Part shown: positions 45,074-58,000 of the stretch, piece after piece | How positions within the stretch are numbered: position 1 is the stretch's first letter | Layout: the number at the start of each line of letters is the position of its first letter | From: Ziziphus jujuba | Taxonomy: Eukaryota > Streptophyta > Magnoliopsida > Rosales > Rhamnaceae | Direction: 5' to 3' | Length of the DNA stretch: 64,000 nucleotides | NCBI RefSeq assembly: GCF_031755915.1 | Contig: NC_083387.1 | Location: 19,303,001-19,367,000, forward strand | Notes under the pieces: model-generated | Seen by the model: only the letters and a program-made list of their open reading frames with translations | What the model was told of the DNA's origin: nothing | Databases searched by the model: none | Position numbers and translations under genes: made by a program

Positions 45074-47160
45074 TTATTCTACCTTAACATGATTCCATGG
45101 CCTCTTGGTGATATCCATTGGTTGCTTCCCGGAGTCCATATTTGCACTAAAACAGCTACCTGGGTTCGTAACGGCTTCCACCACTTGGATTCTTAAAACA
45201 AGCTTTGTATCTTCGGGTATTGACAAACTCTTTTGAATATTAATTATTCCCTGTATAAAAGCAACTACGTGGTCCTTGAATCTCTTGGATTGAGCTTTAG
45301 TGATCGGCTCAGTCTTCATCCGTATTGGGTTAGCACCTCAGCAAGTTGTCGGTTGTGCGGGCACCAGCGAATTCTCATCATTCCCCTTCTCTTGAAAAGG
45401 ATTTGCCCTCAAATCAAAATTATCACCTGCAGCAAAGGAGATAAGTCAGCAACATTAAATGTATCATTAACATTATACTCATCCAGTATATCTCCACACA
45501 GTATAAGCTTGGACTTCCTTTGTTTAGGAAACCTCTCCTTCGTTAAGTACAACCAAACCAAATCTCCTTGGTAACACTATAACAACAAATCCTAGAAATA
45601 TCAATTTATCTTTACAGAAATCACACTTTTTTAAGTTAACAAATAATCTCTCCCAAATTTTCAAGTTTTCATTAAGCAAAGCTCTCAACAATGCAGATAA
45701 AGTTCTATACAACAAAAACATCTTTAAATAAGTATATTTATAATTCATAACCAGCATAGATTTATTACTCACAAATGCCTTTTTAAGCTCATCTAAGCTA
45801 AGATAAAAAAAAAATTATTTTTCTGTTCTTTCCTCTCTTTATCTTTTACACTCATGGGTTCCATTTGTTTTCTTTCACTCTCAACTTTTTCAAGTTTCTT
45901 CTTACTCTCGGATTTATCATTGTTTTTCCCCTCACCATTGAGTTTAGGACACTTACCTGGTTGTTCTTGCATGGCCTTGTTCCCTTGAACAGTTGTTGAA
46001 GCCTTGGGTGCCATACTAGCCTTTTCTTTAAGCTTTTCGACCTCCCTCCTCTATTGCATTTGAAGTTGATCTCTAAATACTTCTTTTGGAATTAATGGCT
46101 CCAGCTTAATCTTTTTCCCTTTAAATTTAAATACAATGGAATTCTCTCTCCCATAATGTATGGAATCCTTATCAAATTGCCATGGCCTACTCAACAAAAT
46201 ATGACCCGCATGCATAGGAACAACATCACACAATACAACATCTACATATTTATCAATACTGAATTTTACTTTAGCTTGTTTATTTACTTTCATCACACCA
46301 CTATCATTTAGCCATTGTAATCTATATGGTTTTGGATGGTTAATGGTTGTTAGCCCTATTTTATCAACTACTAAATTACTAATTACATTTGCACAACTTC
46401 CACTATCAACTATCATACTACAAATGTTACCTTGAATTTCACATCGAGTGTGAAAGATGTTCTCTCTTGGAATTTGGTCCTCATCTTTGTACACGGTTAG
46501 AACCCTTCTTGCTACCAAACTCAAATCAGCCCTAGATGCTTTGAATGTTTTGGATTCATCATGCTCTTCAACTCCTACTTCTCCACCATCAATTTCGATT
46601 TCAGCATCACTTGCTTCACTTTCGAATTCTAGTTCGCCATTACCTTTCAGCATTATAATTCTCCTATTCGAGAATTGGCTAGCAATGTGTCCTCATCCCT
46701 GGTACTTAAAACACAGAATTTCATGAGGTCTAAAATGTTCAGGATCAAATTTACCTTCACTTTTGTGTGCTTGGACAGATTTGGTTTTGGACTCCCTTTT
46801 TGGCCGTGTGGTTCTTTTTTCTCCAAGTTTTAGCTTTTGTCTTGCTTCAAAGGTGGGATTGCTTCTCCAAGCACTTGGATTTGATCTCCCACTATTTGAA
46901 ACTCCTCCAAGCCATGCATTTGAGCCCTTCCTTTTAAATTGATTCTCAAGTTTGATAGCCATATGCAACATCTCTTCCAATTCCACATGTTGTTGCAATT
47001 CCAATTGGTTAGCTATCTGATGATTCAATCCACCTAGAAACTATGCCATGGTTGCTTCTCTATCTTCATTCATCCTCAATCTCATCATGAGAATCTCCAC
47101 CTCCTTGTAATAATCCTCCACGAACTCTAACCTTTTTTCCTAAGGTTTTCACCAAACAGG
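45074..47160 (-). pseudogene. Internally deleted Ty3/gypsy gag-pol
   Basis: Minus strand, in order: decayed Retrotrans_gag (about 47160-46740, EDYYKEVEILMMRL, LEEMLHMAIKLENQFKRKG). Then a damaged zinc knuckle (CFKYQG, stop, GHIASQ). Next a retropepsin-like frame 46051-46653 with SMIVDSGSCANVISNLVV. Then a Lys/Glu-rich linker (45793-46014) and a sliver of RT (VNLKKCDFCKDKLIFLGFVV). Near 45590 it jumps to the integrase C-terminal region (KERFPKQRKSKL, VNDTFNVADLSP). It ends in EPITKAQSKRFKDHVVAFIQ and KVE, then a stop. Most of RT, all RNase H and the integrase core are gone. Confidence 0.85.
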
Positions 47161-47274
47161 CACCCGTAAATGTCTCAATGCCTAATTTCTCTATCGTATA
47201 TATTGTACTAATTCCCTAGTCACTTATTCTCCAATTTATCTACATATATATATATATATATATAAATATAAATA

Positions 47275-47305
<31 letters not shown>

Positions 47306-48149
47306 TATAATGAATATAATAATAAAAGTAGGGAATAAGTCAATTAGATTTTTAGAAAGAATAGGTCCTTTAGTCCAATAAGTCAACTGAATTACTACAG
47401 AGAATGTGTGTTTAAAGGCCCTAATACAAAAGTTAGTAAATAAGTCATTCTCATTACTGGCACAAACAAGCCCAGTAAGTGATCATATGACTACAGCTAG
47501 TCCACACAAAATATCTAACTGATACGTGACAATTAAACTAGAGAAAGCAAGATTTGAGGAAAGAAGAAAGCAAAATACCAAACTCAAAGGCATCTTTCTT
47601 AAGGAATATGTTAGATTAACATCCATTTGATATCAATGGCTAATTATTAGTTGGGAGTAATGTGAGGACCTTTATTTATGTGGCACACAGATATTATATA
47701 AATTCGTTGTTTGCTATGAAATTTAAAAGTTTTCTTTTTAGCTACCACTGTAAGTTTTTAAAGATAGTCCCTTTGTACCATTGGATAATGATGATTGATA
47801 ATATCATCAAATTTTTGGGTTTAAAGATGAATGTTAAAATTCTCTTTTGGTTTTATAAGAATAATAATAATAACTAAATAAAATAGAAAAAAAAATTATA
47901 AATACTCATTAAAGTAATTAAAATCCAACAATTACAAATGCTAGCGATTATAAATAAAAGGATATCTGTGATTTTTTATTTATTGGTAATATAGTTTATT
48001 TCACTAATTTTTTTATTTTTTTTTTTGGTTCAACAGTTCATGTCACACTATCTGAATAAAAAATTGAAGCACAAAAACTATTGATTACATGTACCATGTG
48101 AGTAGCAAAGGGAGTACTCTTTTTTATTTGATTTTATTTTTCATTATGT
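47161..48149. other. AT-rich spacer with microsatellites
   Basis: Adjacent (TA)n and (AAT)n runs at about 47243-47306. No gene recognised; the frame 47662-47877 has no similarity. Confidence 0.45.
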
Positions 48150-48833
48150 TGTTGGGAAAAGTTGAGATCTTCTCCCAATTCTTTAAGATCTTGGGATTGA
48201 TGTTAAAGATAAATTAATGAAACAATATATCAATGCACACGTACACAAAATAAGAAATTTTTAATGTGTTTCATAATAACATGATCCATCTTCCAATGAG
48301 AACACCCAGTTAAAAATCCACTATCAAATGTGGAGGTTCTACAATAATGGTAAAGAATCTCTTTTGTTCTCTTTTTATTGACTCTAAAACTCTTTCTAAG
48401 TTTTACAAACTTAGAATATCACATCATAAACTTAGGGCATAATAACCTATTAAAACAAGGATAAAATTGATTAAAAAAATTAAAAAAAAACCCTTTTAAA
48501 CATTGGTTTTAGCACTGTAGGCTTGTGCAATGGGTGCTATAAAGCTCTCATCTCAGCCAAAAACTGCACATTGCAGCGGTGCCCGTGCTTGAGCACCTCG
48601 AGTGTGGGCCCTTCCTTGTTGCAGCATTGCAATGCTTTTCTTTGTCTTATTGCTAGCTAAACTTTTGCTATAACATTATAGCTTTCTTTAAGCAATGCTG
48701 TAGCTCTCTTTGCAACCACCACACCATTGTAACTCTCTTTAGGTAGCACTGTAGCTCTCTCTGTAGCTATTTCACAATAGCTATTCCACTTCTTTCCAGG
48801 GTTTTTTTTTTAATGCATGTCTTAACTCTAACA
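48150..48833 (-). repeat. 3' LTR of a third copia element
   Basis: On the minus strand it opens TGTTAGAGTTAAGAC at 48833, just after a GTGGGAAAT purine tract, and closes TTTTCCCAACA at 48150. It has internal CTGTAGCTCTCT-type repeats (48680-48770). Confidence 0.65.
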
Positions 48834-50344
48834 ATTTCCCACTTGAAGACTGGAATCAAACCTCTTACCTCAATGACTAGTGGATATGATGCGTTCATCT
48901 ATGGTTCTCAACCTTGAAGACTAACTAAAGTGCATAGCTCAAATTTCTCTGTTGTCCCCAGGTGTGTTAAGAAATCTTAGTGATTCTAACTTCCTTATAT
49001 CTTCACAATTATCAGCACCTTCTCTTCATGCAAATCTCCAATGAAGTGGTATAGGACATTAATATGCTTAGTCCGTGCATGGAATGTTGAATTCTTGGCC
49101 TAGTATATTGCACTTTGACTATCATTATCCAAAGCATACTCCTCTTGATGGAATTTCAACTCTGACAATAGGCCCTCCAACCATATCATCTCCTTTCTAA
49201 CCTCTATCACTACCACATATTTAATATGGCGATTTCACTTAGAGAAAACACATAACACATAGTGCTTTTTCTATTATCTACATTACGGGCATAGTCCGTA
49301 TCTACATAACCATGTAGCTTCAGCTCACCCCTTCTAAAGCATAGACATTTTTTAATGGTCCCCACATGTAATTAAATATCCATCGCATGGCCTCCCAATG
49401 TTGTTTAACATAATTATATGTGTATCTGCTAACAACTCCCATTATATAAGCTATTTCTGATCTCGTGCCCACCATGGCATCAATAGATTTATGATGGCTA
49501 AAGCATAAGGAATCTTAGTCATGTAGTCTAATTCCTTAATTGTCTTTGGGCTTTAATCTTTAGATAACCTAAAATGATTAGCTAAATGTATTCTAACAGG
49601 CATAGGATCACTCATTCCAAACATTTCCAATACTTTTTGAATGAACTCTTCTTAAGAAATCTTTAGAGTACCATTTTTCTTATCTCTGCTAATCCTCATG
49701 CTTGGTCTTTTTGGCCTCACTCAAGTCCTTCATCTTAAATCAACTAGATAACTACTTCTTCAACTTATTGATTTCACTAAGATTTGAATTATCAACCAAC
49801 ATGTCATCAACATATAGTAATAAAATAATAAAAATTCACCAGATCTTATGAAGTAACAACAATGTTTTGCGTTGCACTTGCAGTACCCATTCTTTTTCAT
49901 AAAGCCATCAAATTTCTTGTACCACTGTCTAAAGGCCTATTTTAAGCCATATAGGCTCTTTTTTAACTTGCAAACCACATTCTCCTTGCTTTTAAGTGCA
50001 AATCCCTTTGCTTGCTGCATATATATCTCCTCTTAAAAGTCACCATGGAAGAATGTTGTCTGTACATCTAGCTGCTCTAAATGAAGATCCTTAGCTACAA
50101 CAATGCTCAAAATTGACCTAATAGTAGTTAGTTTCACCACTAGAGAGAATATATCAGTGTAGTCTATCCCTTACTTCTGCTGAAAGCCCTTCACCACCAA
50201 CCTGACCTTATACCTTTGGAACATCATGCTCCTCTTTCAAATGATACATCCACTTGTTCTACAAAATTTTCTTTCCCTCTAGAAGCTTAGCCAACTCCCA
50301 TGTTTAGTTATGCATTGGAGATTTCATCACTCATTCATTGCAAG
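48834..50344 (-). pseudogene. Decayed copia RT and RNase H, 5'-truncated
   Basis: The minus strand, with many stops and frame changes, reads TWELAKL near 50300, KWMYHLKEEH and a KVRLVV-like trace. It goes on with LLLLYVDDMLVDNSNLSEI near 49815, MPWWARD-like RNase H start and DNRKSTMCYVFSL near 49260. The order is right for copia. Gag, protease and integrase are missing. The 5' edge abuts an F-box coding exon at about 50345. Confidence 0.75.
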
Positions 50345-50653
50345 CTCCATCAAATACCAGGTTAGGGTGAAACATAATGGTGTTCATCCACAGATTTTTC
50401 CATCGCTGGGAAAGTACGGTGGTTCTTGCCGCTTCGCTCACTGACAACAAAGATATAATGGATCCCAGTATTTCATCCGGTAATTTACTGATACGATGAT
50501 CCTCCTCCGCCTGATCAAGGTTTAATTTTTAATTTTTATTTTTTTAAATTAGTTATTTCTCTCATGCAAAAACTAAGTACGAAAAGAATAAAGAAAAAAA
50601 AAAACTACCTTGAGAATCCTAGTAGAAAGCTTGGCTTGTGGAATCGACTGCAT
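50345..50653 (-). pseudogene. F-box protein gene, 5' fragment
   Basis: Exon 1 (50653-50609) encodes MQSIPQAKLSTRILK and ends at a GTAGTT donor. After a 98-bp intron with acceptor TTGATCAG, exon 2 (from 50510) continues in phase with [20 protein letters not shown]. It goes on with [21 protein letters not shown], a complete F-box of the FBD/LRR plant type. About 20 residues later ([10 protein letters not shown]) the host sequence ends where copia sequence begins. The F-box would bind SKP1 in an SCF ubiquitin ligase, but the substrate-binding LRR/FBD part is missing. The frame is undamaged up to the break. Confidence 0.75.
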
Positions 50654-50926
50654 TCTCTGAGTTTGAGTATTTGATCACCCAAACAAGACAGTCAAAATGG
50701 CAACAATACAACAAGTCTGAAATGGAATAAACATAGATAAGATGATGATGATGCTACAGCCACCAAACAGCACAATACAAACACTTTCAATTAGTTATTC
50801 TTAGAAGAAGAACAAACCCACATCTACCCGATCTATGATTTTGTACAACCAAGATCCAACGCCTCCTCCTATGCCACCGAAACCAATTGGATTGGTGGTG
50901 TCCAGCTTTAAGTTTTCAGGCTACGC

Positions 50927-50936
50927 TGTATATAAA
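50927..50936 (-). promoter_or_regulatory. Possible TATA box of the F-box fragment
   Basis: The minus strand reads TTTTATATACAGCG about 275 bp upstream of the start codon. The intervening sequence looks like an untranslated leader without upstream structure of note. Confidence 0.35.
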
Positions 50937-50959
50937 AATTCAAATCTCTTATTCATGAT

Positions 50960-51500
50960 TTAGGGCAAAAAAAGGAGGCGGCCAATCCAATTTGAATTTC
51001 AAGGACAATTTGGGAAGTAGCCGCTTAATGTCGACAGAGATGGGGTTTTATTTACGATGTGGCGGGATAATTTGGGAATTTTAACTTTTCTTTTTTCATT
51101 GCATATTTTTTCACATCCATTTTTATCATTTTTGTTTTTTCCCGCCACTTAACAAATGCTCTTCATTTGTCCAAAAAAAAAAAAAATACTGTTTTGGTAA
51201 ACTAAAAATGTTATTTTGGCATTGTGATTTTTTTAAAATTTATATTGGCATGAGTTTTTTAACAATGAATATCAATATCAAATTTAAATATTGATTTTTT
51301 AATGGCATGAGTTTTTGAACAACGAATATCAATATTAACTTTAAATATTGATTTTTAATAGAAAATATAAAAAAAAATTCTCAACGTTAAATTTTAAATT
51401 ATATTTTATTAAATTGTCTTTTTTCAATGGAACCCATACCATAGAATATATTGTTATATCTTCACATACTTTTATACTTTTATACTTTTATAATATATAT
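50960..51500. other. Non-coding stretch
   Basis: AT-rich DNA with a short duplicated phrase (GGCATGAGTTTTT then CGAATATCAATAT, near 51248 and 51304). No gene. Confidence 0.4.
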
Positions 51501-52960
51501 ATAAATATATCTATATAATATATAAAAGAAGAAAAATCTGTATTATGTATCATCATATTATCAATTCAAATTCTTTTTAATGTTATTAATAAAAAAATTA
51601 TATTCTTTTCTATAATTATTAGTGATCCTATCAAAATATTAAGTAATACCAAATAAAACAGTTATTTAAAAATATAAAAAAATTTGCCTTTATTAGTTAT
51701 ACTCAAAAATATATATTTTTATTATTATAATAATAAATAATTGATTGAAAAAGTATAAAATGATTTATGTTTTGAAATATATATATATATATATAATCAA
51801 TTTTTATTTTGAAATATTTTTTTTTGTAATTATTTATGATTCTCTCAAAATATTAATTAATATCAAATAAAACAGCTATTTAAAAATATAAATTTTTTTT
51901 ATCTTTATTAGTTGTATTTAAAAATATATATTTTTATCATTATAATATTAGATAATTGATTTGAAAAAGTATAAAATTATTTAAGTTTTATGGTTTTACC
52001 CAAATATATATATATATATATATATAAAATCAATTTTTGTTTTGAAATAAATTTTAAATAAACATGCTTTTTTTAAAATATTACATATAATTAAATTAAA
52101 TATAATATTGAAATAAAATACATACAACACACCATAAATTATATATAATTTGATACTGATTTATATTATAATGTACAAGTCGACACATATGGTATGTTAA
52201 CTATATATATATATTCATACCTCTTTTTAAATTCAAATTATTATTAATGAATTTAGAAAATTATATTATAAAGATTTAATATAGGAAATTGATTATAAGT
52301 ATTAATTATATAAATACATTTAAATTTGAATTTGAATCCATAGATGGGAAAAATTAAATAGGTAACCATTTTTTAATTTGAATTCTATAAATTATTTACC
52401 TTATAAGATAAAAATATATTTATAATAATAATAATAAAATTATGTTATGAATATTTAATATAGAAAAATTAATTATTTTTAGAAATAAAAAATTCATTTG
52501 AATTCGAAATCCAAATATGAAAAATATTATATAAATACATTTGAATTTAAATTACATTATATAAATACATCTAAATTGAATTCACTAGATGGAAAAAATG
52601 AAATATGTAAACATTTTTAAATTTGGATTCCATAAATAATTTACCTTATAAGGTAAAAATATGTTTGTAGATAATATCTATATAACAATATATAAAAGAA
52701 GAAGAGTCTGCGACATGTGTCATCATATTATCAATTCAAATTCTATCCAAAATTATCAATAAAAAATAATATCTTTTTTTTTAATTATTTATGATCCTAA
52801 CAAAATATTAATCAATACCAAATATAGCAACTATTTAAAAATATAAAAAAGAAATTACCTTTATTAGTTGTATTCAAAAAAATATTATAATATTAAATAA
52901 TTGATTGAAAAAGTATAAGATTATTTATCTTTTATCGTTTAACCCAAATCAAGATCTAAA
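51501..52960. repeat. AT-rich sequence with a thrice-repeated ~200-bp unit
   Basis: Related copies lie at about 51501-51740, 51820-51990 and 52672-52930. Shared phrases are TATATAAAAGAAGAA, CATCATATTATCAATTCAAA, CTATTTAAAAATATAAA and TTGATTGAAAAAGTATAA. The first and third start TCTATATAA. That start resembles Helitron left ends, but no CTRR right end with a hairpin was identified. Confidence 0.5.
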
Positions 52961-54700
52961 ATATCTAATATTTCCTCGAAATTTTCTAGATATTTTTATT
53001 TTTTGAAGGGGTCGAAATAAAATTTAAATTTGAAATGGAAATGGATAAAACTTCCATAATATCCATTGAAATTTTAGAAATTTTGTCAAAATTTTCATGA
53101 AACTTTTCGTAAAATATCTACATCAAATCTGTAACAATTTGGTTAATAAATCTATAATTTTCATGAAAATTTTTGAAATTTCCATTGAAATTTCGAAAGT
53201 ATCTATGGAATTTTTTAATTTTTTTTTAAAAAATTTATAAATATTATTGATATTTAGTAAAATAAATTATCAAATTAATTTTATTGATAATTTTTTTACT
53301 CTTTAATTGTTTTCTAGACATTTAGTGATATAAGCAAAATAGAATAAATTGAATTAAATAACATTATTAAGTTTTACTTATTGAATATCGATAAAACAAA
53401 AATACAAATATTATGAATTATATTTTTGAATCTGGCAAATCTTATTGCCGGGAATATCTGTTTTATTAATGTGGGTAAATAGATGATGAAATATATACAT
53501 GTCAAATAATAATGTTTGTTTGAAAAATAAAAAATAAAAAATTCCTGACAATTCACAATTTTTTTTTTTTTTTACATTTTTAAAGATGAAAATTGTTCAA
53601 AATATATTCTTTATAACATGTTTTATTTTTCATTTTCTTTTAAGAAGAAGACAATATATCACTTACTGGTGAACAACATTACACACATGTGACACAAGAT
53701 GAAATTCATGGGAGTAAAGATGCAGGTCAAAGATTCGGTACTGTTGGAAAAGACTGTATACATAAAAAGAAATCTATAATAGAGATGTTATAAAAAAAAA
53801 ATATTCAATTTCTATGAATTTTGGATATACGAGGGTTGGAAGTCATTTTCATAACCAGTATTCAACGGATATTTATGAAATGTTATCAAGTAGTAACTCA
53901 TAGATACTATCTCAAACTCAACCATCGGATAGTAGTAGTTATGCACATAGTTAACTAATAATGTAAGATTCATATCGCTGATATATTAATAATTATATGC
54001 AAAATTATTAATGAGATACATCTTTTTATAATTATTTCTCACATGTAAATTAATAGCTTTGAAAAATTATTAAGGTCATTGTTATCCAAGCATATTTTAT
54101 TTAATTTGTGTACATTTATTGTCCAGCTTCTTAATTTGTCTGGTGTATAATGCATTTTTTTTTTTTAATACAAGTTGTATTTCATTCTTATTTCTAGGCC
54201 ATTTCTGAAAGCATAGAAAGTGATTATATAATTCCGTAGTGCTAGGAATTTTTTTTTTTTTCCGAGGTTTAAGCCACTTATATCTAGGAGACATTCAATT
54301 AATTATAAAAGATCCTAATTTTTAAATTATTTTTACTAAATTATTAAGAGTATTTTATTTAGTCCTAGTTTAAAAGACAATATTTTTCTTTTTCTTTTCT
54401 TTAACTGAATATTTGATTTGTTAGACGAAATTGAATAAAAAGCTTTTTAATTGTAGGATAATTCTTTTACTATTTTTTTAAATAAAAATAATAATAATAA
54501 AATTAAAGGATAGTGAAATAAGATAGACAACATGACAAAGAAAAGGAATAAAATACCAAATTAGTTAAGCGAAGTATTTTAATCTTAAAAAGAAAAAAAA
54601 AAAAAAGCACAATTGGACCCCATTTGAAGAAAATAAAAATTACATTAAAAAGTAAAAAGTAAAAAAAAAAAAAAAAAAAAAGTTTACCAAATAAAAATTT
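52961..54700. other. AT-rich spacer before SRP68
   Basis: At 53030-53240 there are many imperfect GAAATTTCCATTGAAATTT-type phrases, a decayed simple palindromic repeat. A poly-A run lies at 54664-54680. No gene is supported. Confidence 0.4.
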
Positions 54701-54769
54701 TAAAAAGAGTAAAATCCCCGAAATGGGTTATTGAGAAAGAGAAATAAACAGCGTGAACCAAACACGCCA

Positions 54770-55093
54770 CTTCCCAAACGAAAGTGCGGACCGGACCAGA
54801 CCAGAGACGCCGCTTTGGGCCGCGATCAGTTTGAACCTTCCGCCGCCGCCGCGACTGGTGTTTTCTGTCCGAATTCCACCTGTTCATTGCTTTCCCTTAA
54901 CCCTTCGTAAGTACTTGTACTATTTTTTTCTGTTTGGTTTCCGTGAAAGCGTTTGGACAGCAATTGTTCGCGACATTCATTTTCTCGGCAGCCAAACAAT
55001 GCAACGTTGGTGTGGAATTTCCTTTTTTTTTTTTTATTTAAAAAAAAATTATGGGGGTTTTTGGATTACAAATGTGGTGAATTAAGGTTGGAG
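54770..55093 (+). promoter_or_regulatory. SRP68 leader with a probable 5' UTR intron
   Basis: A GC-rich leader (54770-54906) with CCGCCGCCGCCG ends at GTAAGT (54907). The matching acceptor AATTAAG is at 55086, seven bases before the start codon. An in-frame ATG at 54953 lies inside this presumed intron, so the start at 55094 is preferred. Confidence 0.55.
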
Positions 55094-58000
55094 ATGGGGA
55101 AAGACAACCTAGCATCGGCCATGGAAATTGACGATCCGAAATCGAACACTTCTGATCAGACTACACCTAAGTTCTCTATAAACGGTGGGTTCTTTCATTC
55201 TGATCTATTCTCATTTTGTGTGCTAACTATAGGTTGAAACTTTTTTTTTTTTTTTTTGGGTCAAATTGATTAATTACCTAATCATTTGTGTCGTTGAATT
55301 TTCGCTCAATTGAGCAAAAAGATTGATTTTTGTGCGCTCCGTTGAACTTCAGTAAAGGAATTCGTATATTGCTTAATCTGAGCATTTTTTAATATTGTTT
55401 GTAATTTTGTTCGTTCTTCTGTTTACAGTGTTGCAGCTTTTGAAATCTGCTCAAATGCAACATGGATTAAGGCATGGGGACTACACTCGCTATCGGTATC
55501 AATAAGCTTTTAAACTTTACATTTTTAGCTTTTTATTTTATTTTTAAATCAAGTTTAAGCATTATTGAGCCTAAGCCTTTAATTACTGCCACTATTGCTA
55601 TTACTAGTAGTCTTTTGTGTTACTGTTGTTGTTTATTTTTTCTTTTCCTCATTGATAGTGTTAATAATATTTTGCAAGACTGTTGTGGTTTATTTTTGTT
55701 GTCATTGTTAGTGTTACTATCAGTACTTTGTGATTCCATTTCAGCGATAAGTTTCGATTCCAGTATTAGTGATACATTGAGACTGTTATTGGATTACTAC
55801 TTTGTGAGTCAATCTTAATTTATTATGTTAATGGGTTGATTCTTGTTAATTCACAGGAGGTATTGCACTGCCCGATTGCGGAGGTTATATAAATCTTTGA
55901 AGTTCACCCATGGCCGTGGGAAATACTCCAAAAGACCCATAACTGAATCTACTGTAACTGAAGTAAGGTGTGTCTTGCATATCATTTCTTGATAAAATCT
56001 GCTGTACTTAATCTCTTAACCATTTAAGGAAATTAGTATTCTTATCTGGTTTCATACGGTCTGGACAGCCAAACCATCCGTAATTTTTCTTGGGACTTTT
56101 TCTAATGTATATTAGCAGTGGTTGCAGACTACTGAATTCCCTTGCTTTACTATTGTAAAACTATCTTTAGAATCATAATTGAGTTGTCTTCTAGTGTCAT
56201 CAGTTAAATAAGATAAATATCAGAAAGTTTCAAATACATAGGAACTATTAGTTTTTTTCTGATTATTCCATGCTTAATGATTCCATTTTCTGGATTAAAA
56301 ACAGGTTTCTTCATCTGGTTCTGTATACAGCAGAGAGAGCTTGGAGCCATGCCATGGAAAAGAGACAGCTTCCTGATGGTCCAAATGCACGTCAGCGGAT
56401 TTATTTGATTGGTAGGCTGAGGAAGGCAGTTAAGTGGGCTACCCTGGTTTCGCAGTTGTGTGCAGTCAAGGGAGATTCTAGAACATCTTTAGAAGCTGAG
56501 GTTTGTTAAAACTTCTTTTGTTTAAGTTATATAGTTTTTGTTCTTATATATTGTTGGTTTGGTTACCTATAAGCTTAGGCACCTGATTTCCCTTTTCCAC
56601 TCTCCTCTCTCATTTTATGTGGAAAAGTGAGGTTAAGGTTGCAGATATGAAGTTTAACAAGTGTTTATTAACGTTATTCCACTGAAAATGGATGCACTAG
56701 CAGTCTTGTTGCCAGATGCTGGGAGTGGAGATAAAAGAAAAAGTTAGAAGACTGGCAGTTTCTTTGTTGCTATGTTTTGCCACTATGAATTTATCAGATG
56801 CCATAAAGTTTCAAGCGAAAGGCAAAGATATTTTTCAAAAGAAAGGAAATAACTTAAGCATGGAATTCACTTTTACAAGGACTTCAGATATTTGCATACC
56901 AAATAAACAAATGAATTGCTAGGAAAATTTTTGAAATACTATCAAATGATTTCTTTGGCATTACTTTGCATGAGGCTATAGCATTGACACTTTTAAGTTT
57001 TTAACCTAGCCATGAATGCTACTCATCTTTATTTCTTTTACTTACTGTTGTTCTTTTGGCCATACCATTGCATATTTTCAAAATGTTTTCCTCTAGACCA
57101 GGTGAGTTAATTTTTGTTGTGAACACTTTTGTATGTTTAATTATTGTACTGCACTTTGGGCTTCATCCTTTTAACGATGAGAGATTATGTGACATTTCAA
57201 TGTTTAGGCATATGCCTCCTTTATGAAAGAAAACTTGTTGTTTGAACAAGACAAAAATTGGGATACAGCATTGATGAATTTCAAAAGTGCCAGTTGTGTT
57301 CTTGTCTCAATTATATCATTAGGAGGTAGGCATAAGTTGAATATGTTAGTGTAATGGATACTGTGAATTGCTGACTTTGCTTATAATCTTTTAGGGCTGT
57401 CTATGAGGAACTTGGGAAGTATGGAGACTTAGAAAATCAAGTTTTGTGCCGTGAGCGGGTTGAGGAACTAGAACCTAGTATCAGGTACTGCTTGCATACG
57501 ATTGGCAAGTCAAATCTGCAAGCCTCTGATCTTCTACAAATAGGTGAGATGGAAGGTCCTTCTCTAGACCTTTTTAAGGCTAAATTGGAGGTGAGTTTTA
57601 TTAGTTTAACTGTTTAAGCAGTAGACCATGAGCTGATTTCTTTTGATGTCCTCTAGCAAGTTTAATTAGTTTGGTCGATGCTACCCACTGCCTTACACCC
57701 TCAACTTTGGTCTAAGCAGACCGTGCAGAATTTTCTTAACATATCCAAAATGAATATCTGATTTAGCCTTTTTAGTTTATCCATTCTTTTCCCCCTTTGA
57801 TTCTGATAAGCTTCTGTTTGTTCAACTGATATCTTGCTTGCTTTTGGTTGTAGGCTGTAATGGCGGAGGCAAGATCTCAGCAGGCTGCTTCAATGACAGA
57901 GTTCCATTGGCTTGGTCATAGGTTTCCAATCTCCAATGCTAAAACACGTGTTTCCATTTTAAAAGGTTTGTTATTGTTTTATGTGGCTATTTATTTAAAG

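Noticed and set aside
54953..55093. In-frame upstream ATG for SRP68
   Set aside because: It falls within the probable 5' UTR intron (GTAAGT at 54907, acceptor at 55086), and its extra sequence is phenylalanine-rich and unlike SRP68.
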